Part shown: piece by piece, positions 58,979-64,000 of the stretch
Layout: each line of letters begins with the position of its first letter
How positions within the stretch are numbered: position 1 is the first letter of the stretch
From: Methylophaga sp.
Lineage (GTDB): Bacteria > Pseudomonadota > Gammaproteobacteria > Nitrosococcales > Methylophagaceae
Assembly (NCBI GenBank): GCA_002733715.2
Contig: NVWQ02000027.1
Span: 1 to 64,000 of the forward strand
Reading direction: 5' to 3'
DNA: 64,000 bases
The notes under the pieces: generated by a model
Told to the model about the DNA's origin: nothing
Seen by the model: the letters and a program-made list of their open reading frames with translations, nothing else
The model's database searches: none
Made by a program: the position numbers and the translations under genes

Positions 58979-59602
58979 TTGCTCAAAATAGGTCTAACAG
59001 GAGGTATTGCCAGCGGAAAATCTACCGTTTGTGCCTTATTTAAGCACTACCAAGTGCCTATTATTGATGCTGATACCATTGCTCGCCAACTTGTTGAACC
59101 CAATGAGGAAGCTTATGCTGAAATTATTCAAAGCTTCGGAAAAGGAATACTGCAGAAAGATCAGACCATCAATCGTAGCAAGCTTCGCCAAATAATTTTT
59201 TCAGATCTTGTTGCAAAACAGGCCTTAGAAAACATTCTTCATCCAAAAATACGCCAACAACTGATCTTAAAATCCCAGCAGCAACACGGTTCCTATATTA
59301 TTCTTGCTATCCCTTTATTAATTGAATCCAATATGCACGATTTAGTTGATCAAGTGCTAATTATCGATGCACATCCAAGCTTGCAGCTCAAACGCCTACA
59401 ACATCGTGACGGCATCTCAGCAGAACAAGCACAAGCAATGCTCAATGCTCAATGTAACCGAGAACAACATTTAGCCTGTGCAGATGATATTATCGACAAT
59501 AATCACAAGCCTGCCTGCCTAAGCAAGCAAATCGAACGATTGCATCAAAAATATATTAAACTCAGCAATGGTTGCCAGCACAGCAATAGTAATGGACAAT
59601 AG
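58979..59602 (+). CDS. coaE: Dephospho-CoA kinase
   Basis: A 207-residue P-loop kinase that completes CoA synthesis. The Walker A GGIASGKST (about 8-16), the CoA-site DADTIARQLV, and the lid VLIIDAHPSLQLKRL...RD follow. The start is a TTG at 58979 with no AUG alternative near the conserved LKIGLTGG start. It lies 6 nt after pilD. Confidence 0.92.
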   Translation: MLKIGLTGGIASGKSTVCALFKHYQVPIIDADTIARQLVEPNEEAYAEIIQSFGKGILQKDQTINRSKLRQIIFSDLVAKQALENILHPKIRQQLILKSQQQHGSYIILAIPLLIESNMHDLVDQVLIIDAHPSLQLKRLQHRDGISAEQAQAMLNAQCNREQHLACADDIIDNNHKPACLSKQIERLHQKYIKLSNGCQHSNSNGQ

Positions 59603-59627
59603 ACCCTATTACTAACGCATAAAACTT

Positions 59628-60404
59628 TTGCCCGTGACTGACACTATTATTTACGAACAGCCTCTGAATGAACGGATCCGAACTTTTCTTAGAATAGAAT
59701 TTCTATTTAAACGGATTGATCGTATTTTAGAACATGGAAGCACTGCACAGCACCGAGACGCATTAACCAATTTGCTCAATATATTGTCTATCTTTGAGCG
59801 TTCCGATCTAAAGCAAGAAATAATAAAAGAATTAGAGCGCTTAACCACGACATTGTCCGCATTAGAAAACAAGCCAGGTGTAGATATGGCTGCGCTTAAC
59901 GACTTATTAGGGGAGCTAGATCAGATCCTTGATGAACTTCACTTGAAAAAATCAGCCCTTGGCCAATCATTGCGTGACAATGATTTTTTATCCAGTATCC
60001 GTCAGCGAGCGACGATCGCTGGTGGTAGCTGTGCTTTTGACCTTCCCGCCTATTATTATTGGTTGCAACATACCTCAAGTGAAGTTCAAAATCAGCAATT
60101 ATTAACATGGATAGGACAATTAGACAGTGCTCGATCAGCTATCGATATCGCTCTTAAACTTATTCGTGAAAGCACTGGATTCAGAGAGCTTTCCGCCCCA
60201 TCAGGCTTTTACCAACAAAGTTTAGATAATAGTCATTCTCACCAACTTATCCGTATAAAAATACCTAAAGATGCTAATTGCTATCCTGATATCAGTGGTG
60301 GCAAACATCGTTTTACCGTCCGTTTTATGGAGTTTGATATTGAGCAACGTGCCAAGCAAGTGACAGATGATATTGAATTTTCACTTAGCTGCTGTGCAAT
60401 GTGA
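59628..60404 (+). CDS. zapD: Cell division protein ZapD
   Basis: A 258-residue cytosolic ZapD (DUF1342, YacF) protein that cross-links FtsZ filaments at the septum. [19 protein letters not shown] (about 8-26) is the family signature, and the later [13 protein letters not shown] is conserved. The start is TTG at 59628 or GTG at 59634; there is no good ribosome-binding site to decide. The stop overlaps the yacG start by one base. Confidence 0.93.
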   Translation: MPVTDTIIYEQPLNERIRTFLRIEFLFKRIDRILEHGSTAQHRDALTNLLNILSIFERSDLKQEIIKELERLTTTLSALENKPGVDMAALNDLLGELDQILDELHLKKSALGQSLRDNDFLSSIRQRATIAGGSCAFDLPAYYYWLQHTSSEVQNQQLLTWIGQLDSARSAIDIALKLIRESTGFRELSAPSGFYQQSLDNSHSHQLIRIKIPKDANCYPDISGGKHRFTVRFMEFDIEQRAKQVTDDIEFSLSCCAM

Positions 60405-60607
60405 TGGTTAAGACAGTTAAATGCCCCACATGTAACGCAAATGTGCCATGGCAAGAAGATCAGCAATGGAAACCCTTTTGCAGTGAACGCTGTAAATTAA
60501 TTGATTTAGGCGAGTGGGCAAGCGAAGGCCACCGTATTACTGGCGAATCCGTGCAAGTGGAAAATTCACTTGATCCTGATACATTTAATTCCTCAGACTA
60601 TCATTAA
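60404..60607 (+). CDS. yacG: DNA gyrase inhibitor YacG, zinc-binding
   Basis: A 67-residue zinc-binding protein. [10 protein letters not shown] (Cys pair near residue 7) and [22 protein letters not shown] (Cys pair near 27) make the four-Cys site. YacG inhibits GyrB binding to DNA in E. coli. I chose ATG at 60404, overlapping the zapD stop (TGATG); a GTG at 60401 is the alternative. A GTAGGTTGG repeat begins 5 nt after the stop. Confidence 0.93.
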   Translation: MVKTVKCPTCNANVPWQEDQQWKPFCSERCKLIDLGEWASEGHRITGESVQVENSLDPDTFNSSDYH

Positions 60608-60611
60608 AACC

Positions 60612-60677
60612 GTAGGTTGGCTTGAGGAACGAAACCCAACATCGATTGTTGAGATTCCTACGTCATCCCAAGCTACG
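60612..60677. repeat. GTAGGTTGG...CCAAGCTACGC palindromic repeat, copy 2
   Basis: It begins GTAGGTTGGCTTGAGGAACG and ends GTCATCCCAAGCTACGC, with inner AACGAAACCCAACA sequence as in copy 1. Its last CTA (60673-60675) is the nadA stop codon read on the minus strand. Confidence 0.7.
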
Positions 60678-61749
60678 CATCACCGGCAGTTAAAATCCCC
60701 TGTTCTCTAGAAAAATCAATCATGCGGTTAAGAGGAAGCAATGCTTTCTTACGCGTTTCTTCATCAACTTCAATCGTATTTGTGCCATCACGTAAAGCTT
60801 CATACAAGTTCACTAGAGTATTCATCGCCATCCACGGGCAATGCGCACAACTTTTACAGGTCGCACTTTTGCCGCCCGTTGGCGCGGGGATAAGCAGCTT
60901 ATCCGGTACGGCCTGTTTCATTTTATAAAACAAACCATGATCCGTTGCAATAATCAGTGTCGGTGCGTTTGATTTTTTACCTGCTGCAATAATCTGTTTG
61001 GTTGAACCGACAAAATCTGCTTTAGCAATCACTGCTTCTGGTGATTCTGGATGCACTAATACTTCGGCTTGCGGGTGTTTCTTCATCAACTCTTCAAGCT
61101 CATAAAGCTTAAATTCATCATGCACCACACAATTACCTTGCCACATAATCATATCGGCATTGGTTTTATTTTTAATATATTGGCCTAAATGGCGATCAGG
61201 GCCCCAGATAATTTTTTTACCTTCATCCATCAAATGCGAAACGATCTGAATCGCATTGCTAGACGTTACAATCCAATCTGCACGCGCCTTTACTTCAACA
61301 CTGGTATTGGCATACACCACTACTTCTCGGTCAGGATGCTGATCACAAAACTGGCTGAATTCATCAATCGGACACCCCAAATCGAGTGAGCATTCGGCAT
61401 CTAGCGTGGGCATAATAATTGTTTTTTCAGGGCTTAATATCTTCGACGTTTCACCCATAAAACGTACGCCACAAATCACTAAAGTGTTCGCACTATGCTG
61501 TGCACCAAAGTTTGCCATATCAAGCGAATCAGAGACATGGCCACCGGTCTCTTCTGCTAAAGCTTGTAATTCATCCTCAACATAATAATGAGCAATCACC
61601 ACGGCATTTTTTTGCTTTAACAATGCTTTTATTTTAACAATATAGTCTGCTTTTTCAGCTTCTGACAACCATGGGCTCGGCACAACATTATCAATAATAT
61701 TATCTATGCTTGCTTGTAATTTATGGGGAATTGTTTCAGCTAAGCTCAT
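60673..61749 (-). CDS. nadA: Quinolinate synthase A
   Basis: A 358-residue [4Fe-4S] enzyme that condenses iminoaspartate and dihydroxyacetone phosphate to quinolinate for NAD synthesis. Three cluster Cys are visible: [11 protein letters not shown] (about 117), [10 protein letters not shown] (about 204), and the C-terminal [13 protein letters not shown] (about 297). Length is close to the E. coli enzyme (347). Start overlaps the mutT stop by 4 nt. Its stop codon lies in a dispersed repeat. Confidence 0.95.
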   Translation of the reverse strand: MSLAETIPHKLQASIDNIIDNVVPSPWLSEAEKADYIVKIKALLKQKNAVVIAHYYVEDELQALAEETGGHVSDSLDMANFGAQHSANTLVICGVRFMGETSKILSPEKTIIMPTLDAECSLDLGCPIDEFSQFCDQHPDREVVVYANTSVEVKARADWIVTSSNAIQIVSHLMDEGKKIIWGPDRHLGQYIKNKTNADMIMWQGNCVVHDEFKLYELEELMKKHPQAEVLVHPESPEAVIAKADFVGSTKQIIAAGKKSNAPTLIIATDHGLFYKMKQAVPDKLLIPAPTGGKSATCKSCAHCPWMAMNTLVNLYEALRDGTNTIEVDEETRKKALLPLNRMIDFSREQGILTAGDA

Positions 61750-62144
61750 TTTAATTCACTCTTGATTGCATTAATAATTTCCACATTGGCAGCGGGGAAA
61801 TCATCTTCCCTTAGAGCTGCTACTGTGCACCAGCGTAGTTGCTGCCTTTCTCGACTTTGTGGTTCGCCACAAAAACGGTCTACCCACCATACATCTAACA
61901 ATACACTTTTATCACCGTAGTCATGGCTAATTTTTATTAGTGCGTGAGCAGACGTAATGGTAAGTCCAATCTCCTCATCTATTTCACGTACTAAGGCATC
62001 ATAAACAGACTCACTTTCCTCAATTTTGCCGCCAGGAAACTCCCACAGACCGCCTTGATGCTGATGTGCTTGACGCAATGCTAGTAAAATGTCCTTCTCT
62101 GAATTAACAATTACTGCCACTGCCACATGAACAGCTTTAGCCAT
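61746..62144 (-). CDS. mutT: 8-oxo-dGTP diphosphatase MutT
   Basis: A 132-residue Nudix hydrolase that removes 8-oxo-dGTP. The Nudix box is [20 protein letters not shown] followed by EIGL, matching GX5EX7[19 protein letters not shown] is the MutT form. The ATG at 62144 is chosen because it overlaps the stop of the upstream zinc-ribbon gene (TAATG) and gives the conserved [10 protein letters not shown] start; an upstream ATG adds 13 residues in another gene's frame. The usual SecA-linked C-terminal thiamine-phosphate-synthase fusion is absent. Confidence 0.9.
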   Translation of the reverse strand: MAKAVHVAVAVIVNSEKDILLALRQAHQHQGGLWEFPGGKIEESESVYDALVREIDEEIGLTITSAHALIKISHDYGDKSVLLDVWWVDRFCGEPQSRERQQLRWCTVAALREDDFPAANVEIINAIKSELK

Positions 62145-62335
62145 TAATCCACCAGCACATACGTAGCACCGCAATAAGGACAAGATACCTCGCCTTTAGC
62201 TTCAACGTCCAAATAAACTTTTGGATGTGCATCCCATGCTTCCATTTCAGCCGTGGGGCAACTTAGCGGTAAATCAGAGAGGCGAACTTCATAACGTTGT
62301 TGTGCACATGATGCCAGTGTTGTTTTTTCATTCAT
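62144..62335 (-). CDS. Zinc-finger (zf-CHCC) domain protein
   Basis: A 63-residue protein of the zf-CHCC family, related to the NDUFS6/mitochondrial complex I subunit domain. LSCPTAEMEAWDAHPKVYLD and SCPYCGATYVL supply the Cys-His-Cys-Cys zinc ligands. Function unknown in bacteria. It lies between aspS and mutT and is coupled to mutT by one base. Confidence 0.82.
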   Translation of the reverse strand: MNEKTTLASCAQQRYEVRLSDLPLSCPTAEMEAWDAHPKVYLDVEAKGEVSCPYCGATYVLVD

Positions 62336-62375
62336 CGTTTAAATTTCCTCTTTACCACAAGTAAACTGAGTTATT

Positions 62376-64000
62376 TTATTCTGAAGTTGAGTCTGCAATA
62401 ACAGGTGCTTTACGCAAGCGAATATTTAATTCTTTCAGTTGCGCTTCACTAACATTGCTTGGTGCATCCGTTAACAAACAGCTCGCTGATTGTGTTTTAG
62501 GGAAGGCCATAACATCACGGATAGAAGCAGAACCAGTCATCAACATCGCTAAACGGTCTAAACCGAATGCCAAACCACCATGTGGTGGACAACCGAATTT
62601 TAATGCTTCTAATAAGAAACCAAATTTATCATCGGCTTCTTCTTTAGATATGCCCAATAGCTCAAATACTTGGCTTTGCACATCCGCTTTATGAATACGC
62701 ATTGAACCGCCACCTAATTCGGTGCCGTTTAATACCATATCGTAAGCGCGCGATAAGCATTTACCTGGATCGGTTTCTAGCAAGCCTAGATCTGATTCAC
62801 GTGGCGCAGTGAATGGGTGATGCAAAGCAGTCCAACGATTTGATTTTTCATCCCACTCAAACATTGGGAAGGCTACAACCCATAACGGTTGCCAACCATG
62901 TTTAACAAGATCTAAATCATGACCTACTTTAACGCGTAGTGCGCCAATTGCTTCATTTACAATGCGCGCTTGATCAGCGCCAAAGAACACTAAATCACCT
63001 GTTTGTGCCTCTGTACGCTCCATAATAGCCGTAACCACATCATCAGGCAGGAATTTTAAGATAGGTGATTGCAAGCCTTCACGGCCGGCAGCAAGATCAT
63101 TCACTTTAATATACGCCAAGCCTTTTGCACCATAAATACTAACAAATTTAGTGTAACCATCAATGTCTTTACGGCTTAACGTTGTACCATTAGGTACTCG
63201 TAAAGCAACAACACGGCCATTTTCATCATTGGCAGGGCCTGAAAATACTTTGAAATCAACGTCTTTCATGAGGTCGCTTACTTCAACTAACTCTAAATCA
63301 ATACGTAAGTCAGGTTTGTCACTACCGTAGCGAGCCATTGCTTCCGCATACGTCATGCGCGGAAATGGATTCGGTAACTGTTGCTCTAAAACATTGGCAA
63401 ACAAACTACGGATCATTTCTTCCATCATGTTCATCAAATCTTCTTCTTCAATAAAAGAAGCTTCAACATCGACTTGGGTAAATTCTGGCTGACGATCAGC
63501 ACGTAAATCTTCATCACGGAAACAACGTACAATTTGATAATAACGATCCATACCCGCCACCATCAACAACTGCTTAAACAATTGTGGTGATTGCGGCAAA
63601 GCGAAAAAATCACCTTGATGGGTACGACTGGGCACTAAATAATCCCGTGCACCTTCTGGTGTCGCCTTGGTTAAAATGGGTGTTTCAATATCTAAGAAGC
63701 CATTATCATCTAAGAATCGGCGTAATTGGTTAGTGATTTTTGAACGGAAACGTAGTTTTTGCTGCATTTCTGGGCGACGAAGATCTATATAACGATGGCG
63801 CAAACGCACATCCTCATTCACTTCCGCTTGTTCTGTTAATGGAAACGGCGGTGTTTCAGCACGGTTTAAAATTTTAACTCGATTAGCGACGATTTCAATC
63901 TTACCACTTTTCAGATCAGCATTGTCACTGCCATCAGGGCGCAAACGAACAGTACCTTCAATTTCTAATACATACTCACTACGCACGCGTTCTGCAATAG
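62376..64000 (-). CDS. aspS: Aspartate-tRNA ligase, N-terminal part beyond window
   Basis: This class II aminoacyl-tRNA synthetase fragment is cut off by the window edge; the visible part has 541 codons with an open frame to 64000, where the start lies beyond. The catalytic-domain features are present: motif 1 in [24 protein letters not shown], motif 2 in [25 protein letters not shown], and motif 3 in [15 protein letters not shown]. The bacterial-type GAD insertion lies between. E. coli AspS is 590 residues, so about 50 N-terminal residues are missing. It is upstream of the zinc-ribbon, mutT and nadA genes on the same strand. Confidence 0.95.
   Translation of the reverse strand, partial: IAERVRSEYVLEIEGTVRLRPDGSDNADLKSGKIEIVANRVKILNRAETPPFPLTEQAEVNEDVRLRHRYIDLRRPEMQQKLRFRSKITNQLRRFLDDNGFLDIETPILTKATPEGARDYLVPSRTHQGDFFALPQSPQLFKQLLMVAGMDRYYQIVRCFRDEDLRADRQPEFTQVDVEASFIEEEDLMNMMEEMIRSLFANVLEQQLPNPFPRMTYAEAMARYGSDKPDLRIDLELVEVSDLMKDVDFKVFSGPANDENGRVVALRVPNGTTLSRKDIDGYTKFVSIYGAKGLAYIKVNDLAAGREGLQSPILKFLPDDVVTAIMERTEAQTGDLVFFGADQARIVNEAIGALRVKVGHDLDLVKHGWQPLWVVAFPMFEWDEKSNRWTALHHPFTAPRESDLGLLETDPGKCLSRAYDMVLNGTELGGGSMRIHKADVQSQVFELLGISKEEADDKFGFLLEALKFGCPPHGGLAFGLDRLAMLMTGSASIRDVMAFPKTQSASCLLTDAPSNVSEAQLKELNIRLRKAPVIADSTSE

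Noticed and set aside
1-64000. CRISPR array, tRNA or rRNA gene
   Set aside because: I saw no regularly spaced direct repeats, and no cloverleaf or rRNA-like conserved stretches; a covariance search would be needed to exclude small RNAs.

Overview
The window is a stretch of AT-rich chromosome from a Gram-negative gammaproteobacterium. The evidence is a set of syntenic housekeeping blocks typical of that class: polA next to a DUF2782 gene and thrB; lptM-lysA-dapF-DUF484-xerC; pilB-pilC-pilD-coaE-zapD-yacG; prmC-moeB-pmbA; and a complete set of LPS inner-core enzymes (hldE, gmhA, waaC, waaF, waaG, waaP). The core genes, with several sugar kinases and a carbamoyltransferase, resemble the Pseudomonas-type carbamoylated and phosphorylated core. 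I cannot name a genus from the sequence. No rRNA, tRNA, CRISPR array, prophage or replication origin was seen.

Layout. 1-2 kb: a short DUF457 membrane protein and an MscS channel separated by palindromic repeats. 2-5.5 kb: an accessory island with a DUF3800-like gene that has integron-cassette-like borders, followed by a large zinc-hook AAA/SMC-type ATPase. 5.5-9.1 kb: lipid acyltransferase, YciO, MarR regulator, a small exported protein, RNase AM, YciI and BolA. 9.2-18.4 kb: a double-PilZ protein, pmbA, moeB, prmC, a membrane-anchored response regulator, DUF3301, rsmE, an IMPase-family phosphatase and pgeF. 18.4-42.2 kb: a ZIP transporter, then the large LPS-core region. This holds heptosyl-, gluco- and GT-C transferases, a methyltransferase, three LPS-kinase-family proteins with four kinase-like domains, a carbamoyltransferase, two alkaline-phosphatase-superfamily membrane enzymes, kdsB, gmhA and hldE. 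It is broken up by an IS630 fragment, a waaG-like fragment, dense repeats and a lone HEPN-type gene. 42.2-46.3 kb: thrB, DUF2782, polA. 46.5-51 kb: FadL, a split Aer-like PAS/chemoreceptor pair and a PleD-like diguanylate cyclase. 51-54.8 kb: xerC to lptM. 55-60.6 kb: type IV pilus assembly genes with coaE, zapD and yacG. 60.6-64 kb: nadA, mutT, a zinc-ribbon protein and the 3' part of aspS.

How the genes work together. GmhA and HldE make activated heptose, WaaC and WaaF add it to Kdo-lipid A, KdsB activates Kdo (or a related acid), WaaG extends the core, and the kinases, carbamoyltransferase and LtaS/LapC-like proteins probably decorate it or control its amount. Signalling genes (PilZ, GGDEF, REC, PAS/MCP) and pilus genes suggest a surface-motile or biofilm lifestyle.

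Most notable observations: (1) a 57-59 bp dispersed repeat that carries a sigma70-like promoter and sits at nearly the same distance (36 and 37 nt from the -10 to the start codon) upstream of two unrelated membrane-protein genes; (2) a perfect 25-bp inverted repeat placed in frame in the inter-domain linker of polA; (3) the DUF3800-like gene plus zinc-hook ATPase as a candidate defence module, with the first gene bordered like an integron cassette; (4) a solitary HEPN RX4H protein among repeats; (5) GTAGGTTGGG repeats that supply the stop codons of two genes.
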